Part shown: one piece after another, positions 35,031-44,066 of the stretch | Layout of the letters: each line of letters opens with the position of its first letter | How positions within the stretch are numbered: the stretch's first letter is position 1 | Program-made: the position numbers and the translations under genes | Notes under the pieces: model-generated | Told to the model about the DNA's origin: nothing | The model's input: only the letters and a program-made list of their open reading frames with translations | Databases searched by the model: none | Assembly: GCF_002159555.1 (NCBI RefSeq) | Contig: NZ_NFIV01000004.1 | Span: 1-64,000 of the forward strand | Length of the DNA: 64,000 nt | DNA from: Muribaculum sp. An289 | GTDB taxonomy: Bacteria; Bacteroidota; Bacteroidia; Bacteroidales; UBA932 | Reading direction: 5' to 3'

Positions 35031-36412
35031 AGTTTATATATTAATGAAATCCCGACCCTCGTGATTCCGAAGTAGTTCTTCGTGTCGGTAGCGAATGGTG
35101 CCCCGTTTTCTACGTTGTAGAACGTCTGGTACTTCGTCCAGAGGTATCCTACTCCGATATTGAATTCCATTCCCCAGTGGCGCGAGAACTTGAGCGCATA
35201 TCCGTAGTCGATTCCGGCGCCCCATACTCCGTCGGTATCCTGGTAGCGGAATTTGTCGTCGACCGCTATGTTGAAGGCGCCTCCTGTGAGGTGGACTCCG
35301 AAGAAGTGCCCTTTCATCTCAGGCTTGAGCCAGTACCTTACGCTCGGCTGTATCGCGAGTACCCTGAAACAGTATGAGTTAGCGACGGTGAAAGGCGAGT
35401 AGAATACGGGGATGTCGAGCGACCAGTGGTCGGCAAGCCTTACTTCGGCGGCGATGTTAGGCACGACGAGGCCCCAGTAAGGGATGTTCGTCTTGAGCCA
35501 TATTTTCGATGTCTCCCAGAATTCTTCCCTTTTCATCCGGCTTTTTTCCGTTGCGGCTGCTGTTTCCGTCACAGCTGTTTCAGTTGCTGCCGGTGCAGGC
35601 TCGGATATGGTTTCAGGCTCGGCTGCGGCATCCGTCTCCGCAGGCTCTTGTGTCACTGTTGCCGGCGTTTCTTGCGGTACTGTGGCCGGTGCCTCTTCCG
35701 TTGCCGGAGCCGTGGCCGGAGCTTGTTCCGTAAATGTTATGGGCTCCTGTTCGGAAACAGGTGCGGTTATCGAGAAGGTCGCCAAAGCGTACCTCATTTT
35801 TTCGAAGAAATGCTCCCTCATGTAGGCGAAAGCCCTTCCGCCACTGATTTCCATGAGTTGTTTTTTCTTTCCTCCGATGACTTTCCCCTCACTGTCGAAA
35901 ATCCATACTGGGGTGTCGGACAGTGTTTTAAGTACGTTGTTACGTCCCGGTACGTCCATATCGTCCCGGACAAGTCCGGCAAGCGTATCCCAGCCGATGC
36001 CGGTCTGCTCTATGTGTACGAATCGTGAAGGAATGCCGGAATTGGCGATGATGTAGTCTGCGAGGCTCTGGGCCCTGCGGTGTGCAACATTGTTGCAGCT
36101 GAGGCTCGTGCCGATGAGGCATGAGTAGGCGCGGATTTCTATCTTCTTCAGTCTGCCGGAGGCGTATGCTTCTTTCAGGGATTCGATGAAGGAAGCGGTT
36201 TCTTCATGGTTCTGTTCCATGTAAGGACGTACGTCCGTCTGGTCCAAGGAAAAATAGATTAGGATTGAGTCTCCGGCGGTACAGGCGTTTTCGTCCGCAT
36301 CATGCTGTTGTGTGTCAGGCACGGCAGCAAATCCAAATCCCGGAGGAGCGAACACCGATACTAAAAAGAAAAGTACCAGCGCAAGGATTGCGATATGTTC
36401 CCTGTTTTTCAT
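35027..36412 (-). CDS. OmpA-like/DUF3575 outer-membrane protein with a Pro-Ala-Thr linker
   Basis: A 461-residue protein and first gene of the surface operon. Signal peptide to about residue 30. Residues about 45-200 resemble an OmpA-C peptidoglycan-binding domain (RLKKIEIRAYSCLIG and NVAHRRAQSLADYI), followed by a Glu/Pro/Ala/Thr-rich linker of about 60 residues made of APAT, PATV and EPA repeats. Residues about 285-461 are a DUF3575 beta-barrel (TNIPYWGLVVPNIAAEVRL, HWSLDIPVFYSPF, FFGVHLTGGAFN, VGISLIYKL). In other Bacteroidota, DUF3575 proteins accompany fimbria-like gene sets and may be the outer-membrane base. The ATG at 36412 is preferred to the upstream start. Confidence 0.85.
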   Translation of the reverse strand: MKNREHIAILALVLFFLVSVFAPPGFGFAAVPDTQQHDADENACTAGDSILIYFSLDQTDVRPYMEQNHEETASFIESLKEAYASGRLKKIEIRAYSCLIGTSLSCNNVAHRRAQSLADYIIANSGIPSRFVHIEQTGIGWDTLAGLVRDDMDVPGRNNVLKTLSDTPVWIFDSEGKVIGGKKKQLMEISGGRAFAYMREHFFEKMRYALATFSITAPVSEQEPITFTEQAPATAPATEEAPATVPQETPATVTQEPAETDAAAEPETISEPAPAATETAVTETAAATEKSRMKREEFWETSKIWLKTNIPYWGLVVPNIAAEVRLADHWSLDIPVFYSPFTVANSYCFRVLAIQPSVRYWLKPEMKGHFFGVHLTGGAFNIAVDDKFRYQDTDGVWGAGIDYGYALKFSRHWGMEFNIGVGYLWTKYQTFYNVENGAPFATDTKNYFGITRVGISLIYKL

Positions 36413-36479
36413 AATGATTGTTGGTTTAGCGAAAATCGGTCTCAACAGGTTAGAAACACGAAAATCAATACATCGCCTA

Positions 36480-36510
36480 CAAATTTATAACAAAAAATCG
36501 GGGAATCAAA
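36480..36510 (-). promoter_or_regulatory. Promoter of the surface lipoprotein operon
   Basis: Minus-strand -33 TTTG (36507-36510) and -7 TAAATTTG (36480-36487) with a 19-base spacer, the best promoter in the window. The predicted leader is about 65 bases to the ATG at 36412. Confidence 0.75.
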
Positions 36511-36575
36511 ATTTTTTTACAATTATTTTCCTTATGATGAACGATTTTACATATATATTAATCTGTCAGCGGCGC

Positions 36576-37421
36576 TTATTTTGTCTCTCCGAGGTTCTGG
36601 AGATCGCTGTCGCTGCGAATCTTGTCGATGATTTTCGTGACTATCCCGTATAACGGGGCTTCCTTCCGGTAATCGGCCGGGGCCATGAAGTTTACGCGCT
36701 TCTGTCTGAATAGTTTCGCGGCCGTTTTCTCCTTGTCCCTGTTTTCCGGATTGAACGTGGCTATGGAGTGTCCGCCGAACATTTTTACAATCTTCATGCA
36801 CGGTACGTCTGTTTCGCCGTCACCTATATATATCATATTGCTGAACGGAATCCTCTTGCGGTCATCGGCCCAGCTTTCGTTGACGAGGACGGCATCGGCC
36901 ACGCTGAGGATGCCCTTGTTTATTTTGAATATGAACTGTGTCTTTCCGGTATAATCCACTGCGACGGCGGGCCAGATGGCATCCCCGTTGCTGTCATACA
37001 TGAAGGAGCAGGCGAATATTTTCTTGAATTCCTTGGCTATCTCGCTTCCTTCAATCATTTCGACGAGCCCCGATGAGTTGATGTAGTGCTCGATGATGAC
37101 CCCTTTGGACTTGCCGTAGGCGTTTACCATTCCGAACCATTCCCGCACCCCTTCGAACAGCTCGATACGGCTTCCGAACTCCCTGAATGATTCCCGTCTG
37201 AGTCTCACTCCGCTCGCTTTGGCAGCATCGAACATCTGTTTCATGTAGCTGAGCACGTCGCTGGCATCCTGTCCGGAGGCAATCCGGTTGCTTTCTTCCC
37301 AGAACTCCATGGGCGAAAAACCTACGGACTGTATGAATCCGAATTCCTGCATGTTCCCCGGTGAAAGTGTCCCGTCGAAATCGTAGATAATGGCAACTAT
37401 GGGCCGTTTGTCGCGTTTCAT
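36576..37421 (-). CDS. HAD-superfamily phosphatase
   Basis: A 281-residue hydrolase of the HAD superfamily. Motif I is IIYDFDGTLSP (Asp14 and Asp16); the cap domain follows (about 25-120); motif II is likely IEHYINSSG; motif III is the Lys in the YTGKTQFIFKINKG region; motif IV is IYIGDGETDVPCM. The order matches phosphoserine-phosphatase-like members of type I caps. Substrate unknown. The start is the ATG at 37421 rather than a TTG two codons earlier. It is monocistronic, between the surface operon promoter and the divergent sensor gene. Confidence 0.85.
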   Translation of the reverse strand: MKRDKRPIVAIIYDFDGTLSPGNMQEFGFIQSVGFSPMEFWEESNRIASGQDASDVLSYMKQMFDAAKASGVRLRRESFREFGSRIELFEGVREWFGMVNAYGKSKGVIIEHYINSSGLVEMIEGSEIAKEFKKIFACSFMYDSNGDAIWPAVAVDYTGKTQFIFKINKGILSVADAVLVNESWADDRKRIPFSNMIYIGDGETDVPCMKIVKMFGGHSIATFNPENRDKEKTAAKLFRQKRVNFMAPADYRKEAPLYGIVTKIIDKIRSDSDLQNLGETK

Positions 37422-37490
37422 CCTCAATCTTTTTTATTCGGGCATTAAAATTACAAAAATTATACGTATTATTGCATAATGTACTAAAAA

Positions 37491-38333
37491 ATGTGCATGA
37501 TGGATTTAAAAAGGCGTGTCAAAAGATTCTTCGGGAAGAGGAAAATGGGGATGCGGGGCAGGATAGTGCTCGGTTTCTCGCTTCTGGTACTGATACTCTT
37601 CCTGTCGAGCATCATTGCGGTATTCGAATACCGCCACATGAGCAATTATGTGTCAGAGATGATTGCCGAGAACATCAAAAGCATCAATACGGCGCACAAG
37701 CTGCTGAGCTCGTGCGACAATTACAACATGACACTGCTGACTGCAATCAGCGATGACAGCGTGAAGGTGCTTCCGGGCTTCGACGAGGAGCAGTTTGCCG
37801 ACGATTACGAGTATCTGCGCGGTGCGGTGAGCGGGCAGTCGGCCCTGAGCATGGCGGATTCGGTCAGGTATGCCTATTCGGCCTACCTTCTGGTTGCGGG
37901 AGAGATTGAGGCGGTGTGGCTCGCAGATTTTTCGGACAACAATACGAGGGACTGGTATTTCAACCGTCTGCAACCTATCTATTACAGACTGAAAGGATAT
38001 ATCGACAGGCTGTCGGACTATTCGTACAATGCCCTCCAGGCCAACTCGGAGGCCCTTCAGGAGAGTTTTTACCGCAGTATAATGCCCGAGGTCATCGCCG
38101 TATCTGTCGGGATACTGATTGCCTTCCTGTTCATGTTTTTCATAGTGTCCCGTTATGTCTCTCCGATACGGAAGATGTTGTCCAATATCCATGATTATGA
38201 AAGATTCGACAAGACATATACCTATACGTTCGAGGGCGGGGACGAGCTCTCCGAGCTGAATGAGGAGGTAAAGGACATAATTGAGCAGAATATCTCGCTG
38301 AAGCGTCATTATAACTCAAACAGGGAAGACTGA
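37491..38333 (+). CDS. Membrane sensor-like protein with HAMP region and no output domain
   Basis: A 280-residue protein: a basic N-terminus (KRRVKRFFGKRK), membrane segment about 24-46, an extracytoplasmic helical domain of about 150 residues like the four-helix sensors of chemoreceptors and kinases, membrane segment about 200-222, and a HAMP-like cytoplasmic stretch (about 223-278, RYVSPIRKMLSNI then DELSELNEEVKDIIEQ) after which the protein stops. No kinase, cyclase or methyl-accepting domain follows. Three ATGs (37491, 37497, 37500) are possible starts. It ends two bases before the TrkH gene, so the two are almost certainly co-expressed. Confidence 0.75.
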   Translation: MCMMDLKRRVKRFFGKRKMGMRGRIVLGFSLLVLILFLSSIIAVFEYRHMSNYVSEMIAENIKSINTAHKLLSSCDNYNMTLLTAISDDSVKVLPGFDEEQFADDYEYLRGAVSGQSALSMADSVRYAYSAYLLVAGEIEAVWLADFSDNNTRDWYFNRLQPIYYRLKGYIDRLSDYSYNALQANSEALQESFYRSIMPEVIAVSVGILIAFLFMFFIVSRYVSPIRKMLSNIHDYERFDKTYTYTFEGGDELSELNEEVKDIIEQNISLKRHYNSNRED

Positions 38334-38335
38334 AA

Positions 38336-39784
38336 ATGAATATAAATGTCATATCAAGGTATCTCGGTATCGCGCTTCTGGCCAATTCGATATTCATGTT
38401 CCTGTCTGCCGGAGTGTCGGCGATAAACGGTTTCGATTCGGCTTTCGTCCCTTTGGTCATCAGCGGCATCATAACTTTTGCGGCCGGCATATTCCCCATG
38501 ATATTCGTAAGGGACAACCATGCCCCTTCTATCAAGGAGGGTTTCATAATAATCATCCTTGCGTGGTTCCTGTCGTGTATCTTCGCGATGCTTCCGTATC
38601 TCATGTGGGGCGGGGAATATACCCTGGTAAATGCCTTTTTCGAGAGCGTGTCGGGGCTTACGACTACGGGTGCCACGATACTGACGGATGTGGAGGCCCT
38701 TCCCAAAGGGCTCCTGTTCTGGCGTTCGTCCACACACTTCATCGGAGGTTTGGGAATAGTGGTGTTCATCCTGCTCGTGTTGCCGGAGATGAGTTCCGTG
38801 AGGTTCAAGCTGTCGAAAATGGAGGCTTCCGAGGTTTCGCGTGAAGACTTCAAGTTCCGTTCGAAGGACAAGGTGTATGTGATACTGTCCGTATATATGA
38901 TATTGGTAATCGCCAATACCCTTGCGCTGTGGATTGCCGGGATGTCGTTTTTCGATGCGGTAAACCATGCTTTCAGTACGGTTGCTACCGGAGGTTTCAG
39001 TACGAAAAACGCATCGATAGCCGCATACGACTCTCTTGCCATTGAGTTGATATGCGAGTTTTTCATGATTATCTCGGCCATTCATTTCGGAATGCTGTAT
39101 ATGCTGATTTTCAACAGGTCGTTGCGGATTTTCCGCTCTCCCGTAGTGAGATATTATCTTATGACTATATTCGTGGCGACTGTGGCGATAAGCCTGAATC
39201 TCGTCGCTTCCGGGACTTATTCGAGCTTTCCAGAGGCACTGCGGCAGGCGTTCTTCAATGTGGCTTCAGTGATAAGTACCACCGGTTTCGCGACTGTGGA
39301 TACTTCGGTATGGCCCGCGTTTTCCATCATGATACTCATATTCCTGCTTTTCCAGTGCGGCTGCTCCGGTTCCACGACAGGCGGTATAAAGAGCGACAGG
39401 ATGTGGATATTCTTTTGCGGGGTAAAGAAACAGTTGAAGCAGCTTCTGTATCCAAACGCCGTCGTTACGGTCAAGGTCGGAGGCAGCGTTGTGAACAGTT
39501 CGGTGCTTTTTCCTGTCGTGCTTTTCATAGCCCTGTACCTTTTCATCGCTTTCGTTTCGACCTTGCTTCTGACCCTTTGCAATATGGATCTTACGGAAGC
39601 CTTTTCCGGGACAGTTACGATGATGTCCAATGCGGGACCTGGCTTCGGAAGCATTTCTTCTGTTTCAAATTACAATCATATCCCGACGATGGGGAAGGTC
39701 GTTTTTTCAATCGACATGCTGCTCGGGCGTGTCGAGCTATATCCTTTGCTTTTGTTGGTGTCCGGGATATTTTCAAGAAAATAG
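38336..39784 (+). CDS. trkH: TrkH-family potassium uptake channel subunit
   Basis: A 482-residue membrane protein of the Trk/Ktr family, with four P-loops visible by their filter glycines: GLTTTGATI, FSTVATGGFST, ISTTGFATVD and NAGPGFGSI. About ten membrane segments. In Trk systems the channel is gated by a cytoplasmic TrkA regulator, not encoded in this window. The gene is coupled to a HAMP-type sensor-like protein upstream, suggesting sensory control of potassium uptake; this is inference. A RecD2-like helicase gene follows after 36 bases. Confidence 0.9.
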   Translation: MNINVISRYLGIALLANSIFMFLSAGVSAINGFDSAFVPLVISGIITFAAGIFPMIFVRDNHAPSIKEGFIIIILAWFLSCIFAMLPYLMWGGEYTLVNAFFESVSGLTTTGATILTDVEALPKGLLFWRSSTHFIGGLGIVVFILLVLPEMSSVRFKLSKMEASEVSREDFKFRSKDKVYVILSVYMILVIANTLALWIAGMSFFDAVNHAFSTVATGGFSTKNASIAAYDSLAIELICEFFMIISAIHFGMLYMLIFNRSLRIFRSPVVRYYLMTIFVATVAISLNLVASGTYSSFPEALRQAFFNVASVISTTGFATVDTSVWPAFSIMILIFLLFQCGCSGSTTGGIKSDRMWIFFCGVKKQLKQLLYPNAVVTVKVGGSVVNSSVLFPVVLFIALYLFIAFVSTLLLTLCNMDLTEAFSGTVTMMSNAGPGFGSISSVSNYNHIPTMGKVVFSIDMLLGRVELYPLLLLVSGIFSRK

Positions 39785-39820
39785 ATTTTTCGGGAAAAAC
39801 GTTTTACAGAAAAAAGGGAC

Positions 39821-41233
39821 ATGGGGGTCGGCGATTATTTGTACAAACAGTTTCTGTCGGGGATGCCTTTCCGGCCGACAAGCTGCCAGGACGGTCTTTT
39901 CCGTATGCTGGCCGGCTATGTGGTGGGGGACGGGGGTGATATCTTCGTGGTGAACGGCTATGCAGGCACCGGGAAGACGACGGCCGTGACTTCTTTGGTA
40001 AAGGCGTTGAAGGCCCATGGCAGGCAGTTCCGCCTTATGGCGCCGACAGGGCGGGCCGCAAAGGTACTTGCGCATTATACCGGAGAGAAGGCTTATACCA
40101 TCCATAAGACGATATACAGGCAGGCTTCCATGAAGGACGGCATAGGCAGCTTCACCCTTTCCCCGAATAAGGACAAGGATACTGTTTACATAGTCGACGA
40201 GGCTTCGCTGATTGGGACGGACGGCGGCGGAAATTCGATTTTCGGGAGCGGGAATCTCTTGGACGACCTTCTGTCATATCTGCGTAACGGTATGGATAAC
40301 AAATTGATACTCATCGGGGATTCCGCACAGCTTCCTCCGGTGGGTATGGATTTGAGCCCGGCTTTGGACATGGATTATATTTCGATGCTCGGAGGAGGGG
40401 AGTTCTGCGAACTGAAGACTGTCGTAAGGCAGGCTGAGGAGTCCGGAATACTGTATAACGCCACGATTATCCGCAATCTTATAAATTCCATGTCGCCGGA
40501 GTCCCTGCATCTCGAACTCAAAGGTTTTTCCGATATCAGCGCAATCAAGGGCGGGGAGCTTATCGAGTGCATTTCCGATGCGTATTCGCAATACGGGATG
40601 GATGAGACGGTGGTACTGTGCCGCAGCAACCGCAGGGCGAACAGGTACAATGCCGGCATACGGGCTACCGTGAATTTCAGTGAAGAGAGACTGGTGCGCG
40701 ACGAACGTCTGATGATAGTGAAAAACTGTTACCAGTTTCTGGACGGGCTCGAAGACATAGATTTTATCGCCAACGGCGATTTGGCGCGGCTCGAAAGGAT
40801 TTACAGGTACGAGGAGCGTTACGGGCTCCATTTTGCGACCGCCGAGCTCTCCCTTACGGATTACGGGGAGGCGGAAATGACGGCCAAGGTGATTCTGGAT
40901 ACCCTTGAAAGCGAGACCGCGTCGCTCGGGGCCGGGCAACAGGAGATGCTCTTCCAGGGCCTCAATGAAGACTACTCGGATACGCGCTCCAAGGCGAAGC
41001 GGTACAAGCTGATACGCGAAGACCCTTATTACAATGCCCTGCAACTGAAATACGCATACGCGATTACCTGCCACAAGTCCCAGGGAGGACAGTGGAAATG
41101 CGTGTTTATAGACAATATGCTGTGGAACGAGCCCACTGTTGACGACTTGAAATGGCTTTACACGGCAATCACCCGTGCCGTGGAGAAAGTATATCTGGTT
41201 AATTTTCCGGAAGAATATTATTCAGCGGACTGA
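39821..41233 (+). CDS. RecD2-like SF1 DNA helicase
   Basis: A 470-residue helicase related to RecD2/Pif1-type SF1B enzymes and to the alpha subunit of exonuclease V. Walker A GYAGTGKTTAV (about 44-54), MAPTGRAAKVL (about 72-82), Walker B VDEASL, LIGDSAQLPP, the TCHKSQGGQW motif and YTAITRAVEKVYLV near the end are present. It lacks the N-terminal extension and RecB/RecC partners of long RecD proteins. It likely unwinds DNA in repair or replication. Its 3' end overlaps the convergent lipoprotein gene by 16 bases. Confidence 0.9.
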   Translation: MGVGDYLYKQFLSGMPFRPTSCQDGLFRMLAGYVVGDGGDIFVVNGYAGTGKTTAVTSLVKALKAHGRQFRLMAPTGRAAKVLAHYTGEKAYTIHKTIYRQASMKDGIGSFTLSPNKDKDTVYIVDEASLIGTDGGGNSIFGSGNLLDDLLSYLRNGMDNKLILIGDSAQLPPVGMDLSPALDMDYISMLGGGEFCELKTVVRQAEESGILYNATIIRNLINSMSPESLHLELKGFSDISAIKGGELIECISDAYSQYGMDETVVLCRSNRRANRYNAGIRATVNFSEERLVRDERLMIVKNCYQFLDGLEDIDFIANGDLARLERIYRYEERYGLHFATAELSLTDYGEAEMTAKVILDTLESETASLGAGQQEMLFQGLNEDYSDTRSKAKRYKLIREDPYYNALQLKYAYAITCHKSQGGQWKCVFIDNMLWNEPTVDDLKWLYTAITRAVEKVYLVNFPEEYYSAD

Positions 41234-41637
41234 GCCTCCGGTTGGGACGGTTCTGCCGACTGCCGTACTTTCACGGCCCTGTCGAGCCTTTCCGCTATGG
41301 ACCCTGTCTTCTTCCCTTCACGGAATACGGACACAATGATTTCCCCTTCCCTTTCGGCTCCGGTCGTGTTTTCCTTGACATCTATGCTCAGTATCTTCAT
41401 CGAAGCGTCGTCCGGTGAAATGAAAATCTTCGTCTCTATCCAGTCGCATTCTTCGTTCGCTTCGGCCCAGCTTCCCACAAAACAGAAATTAATCTGTTCG
41501 TTTCCGCCTTCCGCTCCGAAACCGACTTCATACGTGGATACGGTGAGGTGCAGCGGAATCACTTCCTTCGTGCATGATGAGAGTGCGAAAACGGTTGCTG
41601 CGGCCATAATGGCGTATGATAAAAATTTTCCTTTCAT
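41218..41637 (-). CDS. Small BACON-like lipoprotein
   Basis: A 139-residue lipoprotein; lipobox LSSC (Cys22), preceded by a hydrophobic signal. The ATG at 41637 replaces an earlier in-frame start at 41670. Residues about 35-115 show a BACON-like beta-sandwich pattern: LHLTVSTYEVGFGAEGGN, then CDWIETKIFI and EREGEIIVSV, a domain often tied to carbohydrate binding or mucin contact. The last 25 residues are Gln/Ser/Glu-rich. The partner is unknown. Convergent with the helicase gene. Confidence 0.65.
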   Translation of the reverse strand: MKGKFLSYAIMAAATVFALSSCTKEVIPLHLTVSTYEVGFGAEGGNEQINFCFVGSWAEANEECDWIETKIFISPDDASMKILSIDVKENTTGAEREGEIIVSVFREGKKTGSIAERLDRAVKVRQSAEPSQPEAQSAE

Positions 41638-41687
41638 TTTCAATCGTGTTTGTAAATAAATAAAAATCAATTTATGAAAACCGGCTG

Positions 41688-41695
41688 CAAATATA
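41688..41695 (-). promoter_or_regulatory. -7 box of the BACON-like lipoprotein gene
   Basis: Minus-strand TATATTTG, 50 bases before the ATG at 41637; a TTTCG 22 bases further upstream may be a degenerate -33. Confidence 0.45.
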
Positions 41696-41744
41696 GTGTT
41701 TTTCCGCTTCTTTTGTGCGAAAAAGAATATATAAATGGTGCTTC

Positions 41745-43904
41745 TTACTTGCGTTTACGGCGGGAAATGGCGGCAGCGGTGATGATGACCGCGATGCAGC
41801 AGAGGACCACATACATCCAAGTGCGGTTGCGTGGCTCTTTGTCGAGGAAGGCAAAATGGTCTTCCCCGAGATATTTGCCCTCCGAGATAAGCCGCAGGGC
41901 TTCGTCCAATACGATGTCGTTTCCGGCGGTATAGAGCTCCTCATAACTGAGAGGTACAGGGTAGTCCGGCATCAGGCCCCTTCCGGCAGGGGTGCGCGGC
42001 GTGACCGCGGTGTCGAACACTTCCTTTACCAAAGGGATGTTTATCATGATGTAGGAGTTTGGCAGGCGTATCTGTGCGAATTTCAATGCCGTCATGAAAT
42101 GATAGCCGGAAGCTGTCTCCCTTCCTACGGTTACCGCCCTGTGGTTGCGCACAAGCGTGGCCGGAAAGGCCGATGCGGCGGATATCGATGTCTCGTCTGT
42201 AAGTACATACAGTTTCCCTTTGTAATTCAGGAGCGAGTCCGGCATTATCCTGTCGTTGGAGGTTATCTCGCCTGTTACGAAATAGCCTTCTCCGTTTTCA
42301 TCTTTTACTGCATCAGGGAAAATGATTTGGGAAGTGTCGTAGTTCATGGAATATTTAAGGTACTTGAAACCGCCGGTTTTGTTCACGTACGAATAGGAGT
42401 CTGTTTCCCGCGACGGCCCGTTGAGAAACCATGTGAGCAACTTACGTTCTATCTCTACATGGCCTCCGCTGTTGTTCCTCAGGTCGATTATCATATAAAG
42501 GTAGGAAAAATATTTTCCAAGGGAATCGGCGAGGGTTTCTGTCTGTGTTTCGTCTAAAACGAAGGTGGACAGGCCGAAATATGCCGTGGAATCGTTTAAG
42601 GCTTCGAAAACGTATGGGGTGTCTTTGTATTTTTCCCGTTTTTCATAATATTGCACCCCTTTTTTTGTCATCGAGGGAGTGACTTTGCGGATTTTTGTGC
42701 TCGGAACCCATTCGTCAGTGAATTTTTCACCGTCACTGAATTCGAGTACGGTCGTTCTCGGCTCGAATATTTTGTGCCCGTACATGAGGTTCCAGTTGTA
42801 TGCCATATAGAAGTCCCTGATGCTTTCGTTTCCCGTGTCGTAGCCGGTAATGAGTTCTTCTATCGACCGGATATAACTGTCTGCCGGGATTCCGTCCACG
42901 GATACGATACATTTTCCTGTCATGTTTTCATAACCTTCCTGTACGTATGTGACTGTAAGCGAGTCGCCGAATTTGCCGAACATGATGTGCGGGGCGTAAA
43001 ATGTCCTGTAGGACTCGAAACGGGGATCCGGTGTAAGCATGTTTAGATGGCTGTCGTGTATGAAGGCGACGGTTCTCCATGCGATGTCATAAAAATCCTG
43101 GTAGCTTATCTTGTCCGAGCTTCCGATGCGGACCCTCATTGTAGAGTCGAATGCGGCAAGCTGCCCGGGAGTTACTACGTCATAAACGGACGGGAACAGT
43201 TCTTCGATGGAACCGATGAGAATATCGAAGTCTTCCAATGCCTTTTCCCGTGTAAGTGTTTCGGGTATGACGAGCTTTTCAGGGGCGATGAACGTGCTTG
43301 TCAGTCCGAATGGTGCCATCGGGTCGGAAACGGTACCTTTCCGGGTAGAGATGCTGAGACGGATATGGGATTTCTCGATTTCCTTGTAGGCATAGCCGGC
43401 TGTCCCTAAATATTCGCCTCTCCTGATTTTCATTCCGGTCTTGTATTCCTTGTCGCCTTCAATGCCTATAATGTTTATTGTACTGCCGTCATCGATTCTT
43501 ATGGACACATATCCGGTAACGTATTTCTTCGGCACGGAATACGAGTTTTCCGGTTTTCTCGCATCTTCGAGGAAAGCGTCGAGGGTAGGGGATTCCGCCC
43601 TGCATCCCACTGTGGACATGGAATTAATGGATGTCTTGATAAGAATGCCGTAGGAAATCACGGTTCCGTCGGCTGGTGCGATGATAGTGTCTCCGAATGC
43701 GGCCCCGATGTAAAGGTCGCCGAAATTGAGTTCTCTCCCGATGTATTCCTGAGGCCGGTAGATTATGTCTTCTCCGGCAGCCTTGCCTTTTACGGGCCAT
43801 GACAGAAGTTGCTCTTCCTTCGGCGTTCCATCCGTGGCCTGGATGCTTGTCGCCAGTGCCGATATTGCCAGCAGGGCCGATAATGCGATGATGATTTTTT
43901 TCAT
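41745..43904 (-). CDS. LytM-like (degenerate)/S41 protease fusion with C-terminal membrane anchor
   Basis: A 719-residue exported protein with three parts. After the signal peptide, residues 30-205 have the shape of an M23/LytM domain (YIGAAFGDTIIAPADGTVIS, KSHIRLSIS) but lack the zinc-binding His and Asp residues (no HxxxD, and HIR in place of HLH), so it is probably a binding domain. Residues about 220-660 are a tail-specific S41 protease, with an unusual site DETSISAASAFP; Ser575 is the likely nucleophile. A membrane segment at about 694-714 and a basic end (RRKRK) close the protein. It lies divergently from the THUMP-like gene. Confidence 0.8.
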   Translation of the reverse strand: MKKIIIALSALLAISALATSIQATDGTPKEEQLLSWPVKGKAAGEDIIYRPQEYIGRELNFGDLYIGAAFGDTIIAPADGTVISYGILIKTSINSMSTVGCRAESPTLDAFLEDARKPENSYSVPKKYVTGYVSIRIDDGSTINIIGIEGDKEYKTGMKIRRGEYLGTAGYAYKEIEKSHIRLSISTRKGTVSDPMAPFGLTSTFIAPEKLVIPETLTREKALEDFDILIGSIEELFPSVYDVVTPGQLAAFDSTMRVRIGSSDKISYQDFYDIAWRTVAFIHDSHLNMLTPDPRFESYRTFYAPHIMFGKFGDSLTVTYVQEGYENMTGKCIVSVDGIPADSYIRSIEELITGYDTGNESIRDFYMAYNWNLMYGHKIFEPRTTVLEFSDGEKFTDEWVPSTKIRKVTPSMTKKGVQYYEKREKYKDTPYVFEALNDSTAYFGLSTFVLDETQTETLADSLGKYFSYLYMIIDLRNNSGGHVEIERKLLTWFLNGPSRETDSYSYVNKTGGFKYLKYSMNYDTSQIIFPDAVKDENGEGYFVTGEITSNDRIMPDSLLNYKGKLYVLTDETSISAASAFPATLVRNHRAVTVGRETASGYHFMTALKFAQIRLPNSYIMINIPLVKEVFDTAVTPRTPAGRGLMPDYPVPLSYEELYTAGNDIVLDEALRLISEGKYLGEDHFAFLDKEPRNRTWMYVVLCCIAVIITAAAISRRKRK

Positions 43905-43989
43905 GATATTGCGTTTTTTTTATAAATGCCCGAATGTCTGTGCAATTTTAAAAAAATCAGTGTTATATGCAAATTTTCAATACAAATCA

Positions 43990-44023
43990 TTTGGGAATTT
44001 TTCGGGATAAATCGGTAACTTTG
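43990..44023 (+). promoter_or_regulatory. Promoter of the THUMP-like methyltransferase gene
   Basis: A -33 TTTG (43990-43993) and a -7 TAACTTTG (44016-44023) with a 22-base spacer. The leader to the ATG at 44067 ends in a purine-rich ribosome site (AGAGAGGAAAA). Confidence 0.55.
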
Positions 44024-44066
44024 TCTCGCATTAAGCCTGTATGAAGGACGGAAAGAGAGGAAAACG

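Noticed and set aside
41745-41850. PEP-CTERM-like sorting signal at the end of the S41 protein
   Set aside because: There is a membrane helix and RRKRK tail, but no PEP motif in the right place and no exosortase gene in the window.
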